From positions 248,001 through 312,000 of the forward strand of contig JBFXHX010000001.1 of NCBI GenBank assembly GCA_050176585.1: a stretch of DNA of 64,000 nt, in the 5' to 3' direction. The DNA comes from CAYYWP01 sp050176585 (GTDB lineage: Bacteria > Desulfobacterota > Binatia > HRBIN30 > CADEER01). Shown here piece after piece: positions 52,604 to 60,711 of the stretch. Position numbers and translations under genes: made by a program. Each line of letters opens with the position of its first letter. The stretch's first letter is position 1. Under the pieces are notes generated by a model. That model searched no databases, was not told the origin of the DNA, and was given only the letters and a program-made list of their open reading frames with translations.

Positions 52604-54249
52604 CGGATCGCCCTGCCGTTCACCGCATCCTCGCCGAGCTGGCGCCGCAGCGTAGCATCATGACCGTAGATGTCCGAGAAAAAATTCGCCTCGCCGTCCT
52701 GATCGATGATCACGGTGGTGTAGAAGAGGTACACCGGTACCGGTGTGGCGAGGTCGACGCGCCGGTTGTCGCGCCCCTCGCGCATCGCCTGTTCGATGCG
52801 GTTGCGGTCCCAGCCCGGCGTATCGGTCAGCACGAAGGACGCCAGCGCCACTGGATCGGCGACGCGGATGCACCCATGGCTGAAGTCGCGGCGCGCGCGC
52901 GCGAACAACGCCTTTTTCGGCGTGTCGTGCAGGTACACGTGATACGGATTGGGGAAGATGAACTTGACGAGACCGAGCGAGTTGTTGCGGCCGGGGAGCT
53001 GGCGAATCCGCCCGTCGACCACCTCCATGTGGTGCCGCGCGAGGTAGTTCGGGTCGCTCTCGATCGCCGGGAACAGCTCTTCGCGTGCGATACGCGGCGG
53101 CACGAGCCAGTACGGCCGGAAGATCACGTGCGTCATATCGGCTTGCAGCACGGGCGTGCGGTACTTCTGCGCCGAGGCGGAGTCGCCGACGACGATATTC
53201 ATGCTCAGCGGCGGTCCGCTCGCTCCCGTTTCAAAGCCGCGCAGTCGAAACTCGGGAATGTTGACGAAGATGAAACGGCGCGGCCAGGAGGAGGGCAGCC
53301 ACCGCAGGCGCTCCATCGCGAGCTCGATCTGCCCCACGCGTTCCGCGAGCGGAGCGCGCAACGCCGCCAGCGTCGCCTGCCCGATCACGCCATCCGGCGC
53401 GAGCCCGTGGCGCCGCTGGAACCGCCGCACCGCGGATACCAAGGTGGTGTCGTAAAGAGGTGAAGTCGCCGGCGTGCCGGTGTGCGCCGGCAGATCGCCG
53501 AGCGCCGCCAGGCGCGCGCGCAGCGCCGGGACTCCGGCGTCGGTGTCCAGGGGCCGCAGCTTGGGCAGGACGGGCACCTCCGGGACGCCGTCGCGCGCCA
53601 GCTCACGATAGCGCGCCAGCGCGGCCGTCAGGCCAGCGAACTCCGGAAACGGCGGGTCGAGCGCGGTCAGGAGACGGCGCGGTCCATCCGGCTCGGCGCT
53701 GGCGGCGAGCTCGCGGACGAAATTGGGGAGGTCGAGCGCTTTCGGGCCCATGTCGTACGCGCGGTGAACGGCGCGCGGCTGGATGCGGCCGCCGAATGCG
53801 TGGGCGGCATACCGCGTGGTCGCGATGGTGAGCGCGGCGTCGAACTCCCCGACCGCCTCGCTATCCTGCTCGCCACTGGCGAGTCGTTGCGCGGCAGCGG
53901 CGAGCGGTGCGGCATCGTAGTCGGCGGGCGACAACCCGCGCGCAGCGGCGGCGCCCAGCGCGGCGATTGCGGAGTACGCATTGGCGGTCGGCTCCCGCCC
54001 TTCCACCCAGAGCGGCGCGAACGCGCGCGCGGCGTACAGGGTTTGCACCTGCGGATGATCGAGCGCGAACTCGGGTAGGCGTAGCCACGGATGCCGCCCC
54101 GCCTCGACGATGGCCTGGATGACGGCCGCAGTATCATCTGCCGCGTGCCCGCGGGCCTGAGCGCTGCCCGCGAGGACGGCGAGAATAGCGAGACCGGCGA
54201 GCCGGCGCGCGAGCGCCGGCGCCGTCCCGCTGGGTCCCGTGCGGCGCAT
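52600..54249 (-). CDS. L,D-transpeptidase with peptidoglycan-binding domain (YcbB/LdtD-like)
   Basis: 549 residues, signal peptide at the start, then a scaffold domain, a peptidoglycan-binding_1 module (about 268-318, DTTLVSAVRRFQRRHGLAPDGVIGQATLAAL) and the YkuD catalytic domain. The catalytic HG..C is RRDFSHGCIRV with the cysteine intact. LWVEG and LSPADYDA at the start are YcbB-like. It makes 3-3 cross-links or attaches proteins. It is the first gene of a two-gene operon with another L,D-transpeptidase-type enzyme. Confidence 0.92.
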   Translation of the reverse strand: MRRTGPSGTAPALARRLAGLAILAVLAGSAQARGHAADDTAAVIQAIVEAGRHPWLRLPEFALDHPQVQTLYAARAFAPLWVEGREPTANAYSAIAALGAAAARGLSPADYDAAPLAAAAQRLASGEQDSEAVGEFDAALTIATTRYAAHAFGGRIQPRAVHRAYDMGPKALDLPNFVRELAASAEPDGPRRLLTALDPPFPEFAGLTAALARYRELARDGVPEVPVLPKLRPLDTDAGVPALRARLAALGDLPAHTGTPATSPLYDTTLVSAVRRFQRRHGLAPDGVIGQATLAALRAPLAERVGQIELAMERLRWLPSSWPRRFIFVNIPEFRLRGFETGASGPPLSMNIVVGDSASAQKYRTPVLQADMTHVIFRPYWLVPPRIAREELFPAIESDPNYLARHHMEVVDGRIRQLPGRNNSLGLVKFIFPNPYHVYLHDTPKKALFARARRDFSHGCIRVADPVALASFVLTDTPGWDRNRIEQAMREGRDNRRVDLATPVPVYLFYTTVIIDQDGEANFFSDIYGHDATLRRQLGEDAVNGRAIR

Positions 54250-54786
54250 CCGTGAAGCTGCCGATCCCCCTCGACCGTGGTCAACCTTCTGACCCGCGCG
54301 ATGACAGAAGCTCGATCGCCGAAGAGCTAGCAGCGTGCCTCCTTCACCTCGATCCCAACCCGTAATTCAACTCCCGGCTGCCGCATTTCCGGCCCCGCCC
54401 CCCTCCGCAGTCGCCGCGAAGACGCCGAGCCGCGAAGCCATTTTATACCTTAGCGTCTGGCACCTTCGTGTTGAATCCGTAATCGCTGGTAAGTGCACGG
54501 TGGCAGTCGTGCCGCCACCGCGGCTCTCGACCGCTATGCCCGTGGTGGCGGGGGACGGCCTCCCAACAGACCGCGAGGCCCAGCCGGCGCCATATGCTTG
54601 AGCGTTGCCGGGCAATATCGGCGCCGCCGACCGCGTGCGAGTCGGGTACGACGCTGAGTGAAGGGTAGCGGCGGTACTTGGAATGCTGCGTACCAACCGA
54701 GCACCGGCCGGCCACGTCCCCGTGGCGCTTGACAGGTTGCGCCAAGCCGTGTGAGCGTTTTCCCATAGCCGTTCCCGGGAGGTTCG
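54250..54786. other. Intergenic region with family A repeat copy 8
   Basis: 537 bases between divergent genes. It contains a family A copy at about 54406-54475 (CGCGAAGACGCCGAGCCGCG to CACCTTCGTGTTGAA) and a small stem CGGTGGC/GCCACCG at 54498-54520. TTGACA at 54729 lacks a matching -10. No gene is supported. Confidence 0.5.
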
Positions 54787-55593
54787 ATGTCGCGCAGCGA
54801 GACGCTGACAGTGCGCAGCGTAAGTGTCGATCTTCTGCGTCAGGGCGCCGGCGAGCCGGTCCTGTACCTGCACGGCGTTCAGGGCTTGAGCACTGCGCCG
54901 GGCACATGGCCGCCGTTCATGAATGCGGTGGCTGAACGCTTCGAGGTGTTCGTCCCGTCCCATCCCGGCTTCGCAAAAACGGGGAGGCCGGACTGGTACG
55001 ATTCGGTCACCGATCTCAGCGACCATTACACCGATTTCCTCGATGCTCTGGGAATTCAAACGGTGCGCGTGATCGGCCATTCGTTCGGCGGTTGGGTGGC
55101 GGCGGCGCTGGCGGCGAACGCGCCGCATCGCGTCGAGCGGCTGGTGCTCGCGAGCCCGCTCGGCATCTGGCTGCCCGAGATCGGCCAGACGACGCCGGAC
55201 GTGTTCATGTACAGCCCGCACGAGCTGGTGGAGATAACGTACGCCGAGCCGACGCTCGCTGCCGATGTGATACCGGCCGACCTCAGCCAATCCGAGCAAT
55301 GGTTCGCGGATTGGTCGAGCTTCGCCATGTATGGGTGGGCGCCCTACCTCCACGATCCGAAGCTCATCCACCGCCTGCATCGCATCAAGGCGCCGGCGCT
55401 GATCGTGAACGGCGAGAAGGACCGGGTCGTCCCCGTAGCGCACGCGGAGGCGTTTCAGCAACGCATCCCGCGCGCGCAGCTGAAGGTCGTCAGCGGTGCC
55501 GGGCATGCCCTGCCACTCGAGCGGCCGGATGAGTTCAGCGCCATCGTGCTCGATTTTCTCACCCGCCCCGCCGCGCAGTTGTTGGCTCGCTAA
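54787..55593 (+). CDS. Alpha/beta hydrolase
   Basis: 268 residues. The nucleophile elbow is IGHSFGGWVAA (S100), the acid is in NGEKDRVVP and the histidine in SGAGHALPLE. LYLHGVQGL is the oxyanion loop. The lid DWSSFAMYGWAPYLHDP is helical. GGAGG stands just before the ATG at 54787. It is followed after 20 bases by a luciferase-like monooxygenase, a pairing common in bacteria that break down hydrocarbon or terpenoid-like compounds. Confidence 0.9.
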   Translation: MSRSETLTVRSVSVDLLRQGAGEPVLYLHGVQGLSTAPGTWPPFMNAVAERFEVFVPSHPGFAKTGRPDWYDSVTDLSDHYTDFLDALGIQTVRVIGHSFGGWVAAALAANAPHRVERLVLASPLGIWLPEIGQTTPDVFMYSPHELVEITYAEPTLAADVIPADLSQSEQWFADWSSFAMYGWAPYLHDPKLIHRLHRIKAPALIVNGEKDRVVPVAHAEAFQQRIPRAQLKVVSGAGHALPLERPDEFSAIVLDFLTRPAAQLLAR

Positions 55594-55613
55594 CGATCGG
55601 GAGGTGAACAGGC

Positions 55614-56822
55614 ATGGATTTCTACATGTTCCATCTGATGCCATACGCGCCCCTGTCACAGGACTTCGATGAGTTCCGTTCGGCGTGGACGGTCTATCCG
55701 AACAAGCACTTCGATCCGTCACACGGGCACGAGCTGTACCACCGCTACCTCGACCAGCTGGTGCTGGCGGAGCGGCTGGGATGGGACGGCGTATGCGTCA
55801 ACGAGCACCATCAGAATACGTACGGCACCATGCCCAACCCCAATCTCATCGCCGCGATGCTGGCGATGCGGACCAACCGTGTGCGCATCGCGATCCTCGG
55901 CAACGGCCTGCCGCTGCGGGACCACCCGCAGCGCATTGCCGAGGAGATCGCGATGCTGGATGTGGTCTCGAACGGCCGGATCATCATCGGCTTCGTGCGC
56001 GGCATCGGCCCGGAGTACTTCAGCATGGGGTTCAACCCGGCTCACTCCCGCGAGCGCTTCGACGAAGCGCAGGAGCTCGTCTTGAAGTGCTGGAGCAGCA
56101 CGGAGCCGTTCGAGCATTACGGCAAGCACTACAAGTTCCGGCATCTAAACGTCTGGCCGCGCCCGATCCAGAAGCCGCACCCACCGGTGTGGTGCCCGTC
56201 GACTGGCAGTCTGGAGACGATCGAGTACGCCGCCCACCCGAGCCGAAAGTTCCCCCTGCTGCTCGACTACACGAGCAAGCACGCAATCAGGAAGCTGCTC
56301 GACAAATACCGCGAGGTCGCGAACGGGTACGGCTACGAGGCGAGCCCGAGCCAGCTCGGGTGGTTGATCCCGGTGTACGTGGCGGACACTGATCGACAGG
56401 CCAGAGAGGAGGCCGGGGATCACCTCCTGTGGCTGTACCACAAGGGCCTGAAGATGCCGCCCGAGATGGTCTTCCCCTACGGCTACATCAGCCGCCGATC
56501 GTACCAACCGGTCATGAAGACGTGGGAAAGCTTCTATCCCGCGCCCACCGCACTCGGGCTCGATGAGCTCATCAAAGGTGGACACGCGCTGATCGGCAGC
56601 GTGGAGAGCGTCATGGAGCAAATCGAAGAGGTAATCGTGGAGGGCGGCTGTGGCTTGTTCGTGCCGCTCATGCAGTTCGGCGACATGCCGCACTGGAAAG
56701 CGGTGAAGAACATGGAGATCTTCTCCAAGGAGATCATGAGCAAGATGCGAGAGCGCGACCGCGCGCGCGGCGTGGCACGGTCTCCGTGGTCGACGTACCA
56801 GGAGGAGGCGCGGGCCGCTTGA
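55614..56822 (+). CDS. LLM-class flavin-dependent oxidoreductase (luciferase-like)
   Basis: 402 residues, TIM-barrel family. NEHHQNTYGTMPNPNLIAAMLA and IAILGNGLPLRDHPQRIAEEIAMLDVVSNGRIIIGFVRGIG are signature blocks, and SPSQLGWLIPVYVADTDRQAREEAGDHLLW is seen later. It uses reduced FMN (perhaps F420) and oxygen to oxidise an organic substrate. GGGAGGTGAACAGGC precedes the ATG. Partner of the upstream hydrolase; the two may open and hydrolyse an ester or lactone product. Confidence 0.92.
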   Translation: MDFYMFHLMPYAPLSQDFDEFRSAWTVYPNKHFDPSHGHELYHRYLDQLVLAERLGWDGVCVNEHHQNTYGTMPNPNLIAAMLAMRTNRVRIAILGNGLPLRDHPQRIAEEIAMLDVVSNGRIIIGFVRGIGPEYFSMGFNPAHSRERFDEAQELVLKCWSSTEPFEHYGKHYKFRHLNVWPRPIQKPHPPVWCPSTGSLETIEYAAHPSRKFPLLLDYTSKHAIRKLLDKYREVANGYGYEASPSQLGWLIPVYVADTDRQAREEAGDHLLWLYHKGLKMPPEMVFPYGYISRRSYQPVMKTWESFYPAPTALGLDELIKGGHALIGSVESVMEQIEEVIVEGGCGLFVPLMQFGDMPHWKAVKNMEIFSKEIMSKMRERDRARGVARSPWSTYQEEARAA

Positions 56823-56843
56823 TAGCGGCCGCCCTCGGCCATT

Positions 56844-56922
56844 CGCACCGCAGAGGCGCAGAGGCGCGGAGAGCCCGTGCTCGAAACGAGCGCGCTGCCT
56901 CCGCGCCTCGGCCCCTCGGCAC
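56844..56922. repeat. Family A repeat, copy 9 (variant)
   Basis: CGCACCGCAGAGGCGCAGAG and GCGCGGAGAG on the left, CTCCGCGCCTCGGCCCCTCG on the right: a GCAGAGGCGCAGAG variant of the same hairpin. It lies between convergent genes. Confidence 0.65.
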
Positions 56923-56929
56923 TTCACAC

Positions 56930-57520
56930 TCAATGCCGGCCGTCCCGCGCGACGCTCTCGCGCACGACCTCGTCTAACATCTGCAGATACTTCGCGTCCG
57001 CTTCCAGCTCGTGGCGTACCGTGTCCGCGGAATCGGCCGCCGTCCGGATCTTGCCATCGCTTCCCCAGCAGCGCGCGTCCACCACTGCCCCGTTCTGCAA
57101 TGCCGCTTCGCACTTCGGCTCACCGGTGGGCCACCATGTGCGCCTGGTTCCGTGTTGCTGGTCCGCGGAGAACGGGACGTCGAGCCGGATGTTCCCGGCG
57201 CGCTTCGGGTACGCGAACGCACCGTACCACATGCGGCACCGGCCGTTTTTGCGATCGCCGCTGTACGCCATCTCGACGACCTTGGTACTGGCGGCATCCC
57301 AGAACGTCCACGTCCCCTCGCGCCGGCCGCCGACGAATTGCCCGTCCGCATACAGCCGGCCGGTGGCGTCGTACAGCTTGTAGCTGCCGTTCGGCAGGCC
57401 GTCCGCCGAGTACTCGACTTTGGCCGCCAGGGCCGATGGGATGACCTCGACCGGCCTGGGGGCGGCGCACGCCGCGCCGCAGGCGATGACCACGAGCGAG
57501 AGCAAATGGGCCGTGCGCAC
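56930..57520 (-). CDS. MORN-like repeat lipoprotein
   Basis: 196 residues starting with GTG at 57520. The signal ends in a lipobox-like GAACAAP. The middle holds MORN-type repeats: LPNGSYKLYDATGRLYADGQFVGGRREGTWTFWD, then a third unit NGRCRMWYG and QHGTRRTWWPTGEPKCEA. Related proteins are called toxin-antitoxin YwqK-like antitoxins, but no toxin is adjacent and the lipoprotein signal argues for an envelope role. Confidence 0.78.
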   Translation of the reverse strand: MRTAHLLSLVVIACGAACAAPRPVEVIPSALAAKVEYSADGLPNGSYKLYDATGRLYADGQFVGGRREGTWTFWDAASTKVVEMAYSGDRKNGRCRMWYGAFAYPKRAGNIRLDVPFSADQQHGTRRTWWPTGEPKCEAALQNGAVVDARCWGSDGKIRTAADSADTVRHELEADAKYLQMLDEVVRESVARDGRH

Positions 57521-57564
57521 GGCGCGTTGTCGCGCGCCGCCGCACCGGGTGCAAGCGCTCAGTG

Positions 57565-57957
57565 CTACCTGCTCAATTCATGATTGCAGTGCTGGCGGAT
57601 GATGCTCAGCACGTGTCGAAGCTCCGACGGCTTATCGATGTAGTCGGCCGCGCGCAGTTGCGGCGCGCTGTCTCGCACGTCGTCGACGGCGGAATAGGCG
57701 ATGAACGGTATGCTTGCGATCGTCGCGTGCTTCAGCTGCTCCGCGCGAAACTCCACGCCGTTCATGACCGGCATGGTGAGATCCATTACGATCACGCACG
57801 GTTTGAGCCCCCCGAACAACAGCATCAACGCCTCGCGGCCATCGTGCGCGGTCGCTACGCGGTAGCCCTCGCCTTCCAGCATGAGGCGCATCACTTCGCA
57901 TGTATCGATATGGTCATCGACGACCAGGATCGTGTCCGCTTCCCCCGTAGCCTCCAC
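57565..57957 (-). CDS. Stand-alone receiver-domain response regulator
   Basis: 130 residues, one CheY-like domain with no output domain. Acidic pocket D14/D15, phospho-acceptor D59 (CVIVMDLTMP), S89 at the Ser/Thr position (FIAYSAV) and K109 (DYIDKPSE) are all present. The start is GTG 57957, preceded by GAGGTG. Thirteen bases separate it from the upstream receiver gene, so both belong to one operon. No histidine kinase is in the window. Confidence 0.9.
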   Translation of the reverse strand: MEATGEADTILVVDDHIDTCEVMRLMLEGEGYRVATAHDGREALMLLFGGLKPCVIVMDLTMPVMNGVEFRAEQLKHATIASIPFIAYSAVDDVRDSAPQLRAADYIDKPSELRHVLSIIRQHCNHELSR

Positions 57958-57970
57958 TGGTTCACCTCGA

Positions 57971-58345
57971 TCAACAGAGGCAGTGCTGCCGCACCGCAGC
58001 TAACAACCGATCGATTTCCGCCGGTACTTCGGTGACCTCATCGCTGGCCAGCAGGCGCGCCTTGGTGCGCACGTCTTTCACGCCGGCATAGGCGAGCAAT
58101 GGAATCCGTCCGAGCCGCGGATCGCTCTTGAGCTCGCGATGGAAATCGATGCCATTCATGATGGGCGACATCAAGTCGAGCAGGATGATGCACGGCGTGA
58201 ACCCACCGCGAAGTTTGTTCAGCGCCTCGCGCGGATCGCGCGCCGTCTCCACGCCGCAGCCTTCGGCTTCGAAGATGTTTTTGAGACCCTCTCGCACGTC
58301 GTCGTGATCATCCACCAACAGGATCGGCGTTACAGCCCGTGTCAT
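57971..58345 (-). CDS. Stand-alone receiver-domain protein, partly degenerate
   Basis: 124 residues. Acidic pocket D12/D13 and D57 (CIILLDLMSP) are kept, but the Ser/Thr position is A87 (LLAYAGV) and the Lys position is V107 (EVTEVPAE). Such changes usually weaken the phosphorylation switch. GGAGG precedes the ATG at 58345. It heads the two-gene operon and is divergent from a third receiver. Confidence 0.87.
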   Translation of the reverse strand: MTRAVTPILLVDDHDDVREGLKNIFEAEGCGVETARDPREALNKLRGGFTPCIILLDLMSPIMNGIDFHRELKSDPRLGRIPLLAYAGVKDVRTKARLLASDEVTEVPAEIDRLLAAVRQHCLC

Positions 58346-58396
58346 CTACATGTCCTCCAATCCTCCGAGCCCATGCTGGACCACACCAGCTTTTGA

Positions 58397-58444
58397 AGCA
58401 GATCAACGATGCAATCGAACTGAGCAGATCAACGATGCAATCGA
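58397..58444. repeat. 26-bp period direct duplication
   Basis: AGCAGATCAACGATGCAATC occurs at 58397-58416 and again exactly at 58423-58442, with GA following each. GATGCAATC reads almost the same on the other strand, so each unit could be a protein-binding site. It lies between divergent receiver genes. Confidence 0.75.
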
Positions 58445-58620
58445 CAGGCCACGAACAGCGCCTTCGAGTGATGAGTTCCGGAGAAGAGCGCGAGGCGCGC
58501 GCCACGGATGAGGTCAAACGATTTCCTCGCCGCTGCGTGTAAGATTTTCAGGTGCGCCCGTGTGTGAGCAGCGAGCCGCGCTCGCGCGCGTCAAAATTCG
58601 CTACTTCCGCGCGCGCCCCG

Positions 58621-58650
58621 TTGACAAGTCAGGGAAATCGGAAATGAAAT
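58621..58650 (+). promoter_or_regulatory. Putative sigma-70 promoter of the plus-strand receiver gene
   Basis: TTGACA at 58621-58626, an 18-base spacer and TGAAAT at 58645-58650, 24 bases before the start codon. The -35 is a perfect match; the -10 matches four of six. Confidence 0.5.
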
Positions 58651-58673
58651 GGAGTTGAGCGGCGCGGTGCGGC

Positions 58674-59048
58674 ATGAAGCATATGCATCCCACAGTGTTG
58701 CTGATCGATGATAACGCGGATACGTGCGAGCTTCTGAGGACTTCGCTGCACCTGAACGGGTACAACGTCGAAACGGCATCTACCGGTCGCGACGCCCTCT
58801 ACAAGCTGCACTCGGGCTTGCGCCCGTGCGTCATCCTCATGGACCTGAACATGCCGGTGATGACGGGGTTCGAGTTTCGCCAGGAACAATTGCGTCACGA
58901 AGCGTTCAACGACATCCCCGTGATCGTCTACTCCGGGGTGGTTGACGTGCAGGAAAACGCCCAACACCTCAATGCCGCCGCATACGCTCAGAAGCCGCTG
59001 CAGCTGGAGGAGCTGGTCTCGCTGGTGCGGCGGCACTGCTTGAAGTAG
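58674..59048 (+). CDS. Stand-alone receiver-domain response regulator
   Basis: 124 residues, one CheY-like domain. D12/D13, D57 (CVILMDLNMP), S87 (VIVYSGV) and K107 (AYAQKPLQ) are complete. It is related to the two minus-strand receivers; all three share GL/GF..PC.I before the phosphoryl site and a C-terminal RxHC. It is divergent from them across a 328-base gap. Confidence 0.9.
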   Translation: MKHMHPTVLLIDDNADTCELLRTSLHLNGYNVETASTGRDALYKLHSGLRPCVILMDLNMPVMTGFEFRQEQLRHEAFNDIPVIVYSGVVDVQENAQHLNAAAYAQKPLQLEELVSLVRRHCLK

Positions 59049-59121
59049 GTCCGGTCAGCTCGCCGCAAGGGGTGCCCGCGTGTGCTACGGCAGCTTTGCG
59101 CCGCGGCGCCGCGCGTACTGT

Positions 59122-60168
59122 TCACCTGAGGTAGTAGAGGATTGCGAAGCCGCCGGCGGCGGTCACCAGTACGGCGAAGGAATCGAGCCCGATGCCGAAC
59201 AACGTGCGCCGGGATCGCGTGACGAGGCCGACGAGATAAATGCAGGTCAGCGCATTGCCGACGAGGACGCCAAACAAGGCGAACGAGCCGACCTCGCTCA
59301 GAACCGGTCCCCCGCAATAGAAAGCGTCGGCGAGAAAGATGAGCCCGGTCGAGCACAGGTTGGTCCCGAAGGCATCCGAGAACGCCATATCGAATTCCCT
59401 GATGCGGGCGGATGAGAGCATGGTGCTGAGCTCGGGAAGCGTGGTCACCAGCCCGCCAAAGAGGAATCCGACGTAGCTCGCGCCGAGGCCCGTCTGTTCG
59501 GCCAGCAGCTCGGCGCTGAACGCGAGGACCGTGGTCGCCGACACGACAGCGGCAGCTGCGACCACCGCTTTCGTCACCAGCGGTGGCAGAGCCCGAGCGT
59601 GCTCCTCCGCGGTCTGCTCCACCGGCTCGACTTGGTTTCGTTGTGGATGGTCGGGCGACCAGGGCCGGTACGGTTCGAGGTGTCGCACCAGGTACACCGA
59701 GATGACGTAGAGGGCGATGAGCAGCGAGGTCCACACGCCCACGCCGGTTCCCGGCACGGGTATATCGCCGGCCGTGATGCCAGCCGCTGCGAGCGTCAGC
59801 ATCAGTGCGACCATCGCGCCCTGGAGCATGACGACGGGCCGCTCGACGTCGGACGACAATGGCTCCCGCACGGTGACGAAGTCCGTGATGGCCACCACGA
59901 CCATGGACATCCCGATCCCTCCGAGAAGCCCGTTCACCGCGAGCTCGGCGCTGCCACGCGCGGCGGCGACCGCTGCGAAGGTCATCTCCGGCAGCGAGAC
60001 GACTACGCCGAGGAGCACGACGCCGATGAACGCATGGCCAATACTGGTGTGCTTCGCGATGGCATCGGCGGCGCGCGCAAGGCGCTCGCCCGCGTACCAG
60101 ACGATCGCCGACGCGATCAGGAATGCCGCGATGTTGCCGAAAGCGCCGAGGTCGCTCAGCGGGCTCAT
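59122..60168 (-). CDS. CaCA-type sodium/calcium exchanger
   Basis: 348 residues, about ten membrane helices in two halves. The alpha repeats are GVVLLGVVVSLPEMTFAAVAA and GFLFGGLVTTLPELSTMLSS, each with the conserved glutamate. A charged loop (HLEPYRPWSPDHPQRNQVEP) separates the halves. It exchanges a cation such as Ca2+ for Na+ or H+. The ATG at 60168 follows GAGAGACAC; longer upstream frames are not protein-like. Confidence 0.88.
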   Translation of the reverse strand: MSPLSDLGAFGNIAAFLIASAIVWYAGERLARAADAIAKHTSIGHAFIGVVLLGVVVSLPEMTFAAVAAARGSAELAVNGLLGGIGMSMVVVAITDFVTVREPLSSDVERPVVMLQGAMVALMLTLAAAGITAGDIPVPGTGVGVWTSLLIALYVISVYLVRHLEPYRPWSPDHPQRNQVEPVEQTAEEHARALPPLVTKAVVAAAAVVSATTVLAFSAELLAEQTGLGASYVGFLFGGLVTTLPELSTMLSSARIREFDMAFSDAFGTNLCSTGLIFLADAFYCGGPVLSEVGSFALFGVLVGNALTCIYLVGLVTRSRRTLFGIGLDSFAVLVTAAGGFAILYYLR

Positions 60169-60352
60169 GTGTCTCTCACTCGCGGGCGCGTGTGCAGACG
60201 TGATCGGCACGCACTGTCGCATCACGGCGAGTGCGCACTGTGCTGTCGATAGCACGTGAACGTGTCGCGCGTTTCGACAAGTGAAGTGTCCGCTCAGCGC
60301 ATCCGCTGGAAGGCGGGCGGAGGGTGGCGCGGAGTGCGCGGTGCTCGGGCTC

Positions 60353-60706
60353 TCATATTTCGCATCCCGGTGCCAGGATGGCCGGCAAGGCGGTCCAGCC
60401 GATGGCCACCAGCGACAACCCGCCGGTAAGCGCCGTGAGCCGGTCGAAGAAGCGATCCGGATCGGCGCCACGTGGGCGGCGCAGCGCGGCAATGGTGATC
60501 GCCGCGGTCGCCGCGAGCGCGAGCACCGTCAGCATACCGATCACCGAAGGCACCAAGCCGATGCCGTCGATCGTCGTAGCGCCGAGCTGCCGGGCGCACG
60601 CCACTGCGGTCCACGCGTACACGGCGGTCAGATGCGCAAACCAGATGACGAGACCGGCGGTCACGCGAATGCTCTGGCGGACGAAGCGGCGCTGCGAGGC
60701 TTCCAT
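60353..60706 (-). CDS. Small membrane protein of the terminal oxidase operon
   Basis: 117 residues with three membrane helices. It begins five bases after the stop of the fused oxidase subunit gene, so it is part of that operon. WFAHLTAVYAWTAVACARQLG and GLSLVAIGWTALPAILAPGC hold two cysteines on opposite ends. Small subunits of unknown role often follow oxidase genes; the sequence is not a classical subunit IV that I can confirm. Confidence 0.75.
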   Translation of the reverse strand: MEASQRRFVRQSIRVTAGLVIWFAHLTAVYAWTAVACARQLGATTIDGIGLVPSVIGMLTVLALAATAAITIAALRRPRGADPDRFFDRLTALTGGLSLVAIGWTALPAILAPGCEI

Positions 60707-60711
60707 CGCAC

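Larger units (their letters stand above)
58346..58673. other. Divergent regulatory region between receiver genes
   Basis: 328 bases with a direct duplication (58397-58444) and a promoter-like site (58621-58650), both listed separately. No gene was found. The gap is wide for this gene-dense window, which fits a shared control region. Confidence 0.55.

Noticed and set aside
54729..54757. TTGACA promoter upstream of the hydrolase gene
   Set aside because: No acceptable -10 hexamer lies 15-19 bases downstream.
56930..57520. Antitoxin reading of the MORN-like protein
   Set aside because: It has a lipoprotein signal and no adjacent toxin gene.
58397..58444. CRISPR-like array
   Set aside because: Only two units with a short spacer and no repeat-spacer series or cas genes.
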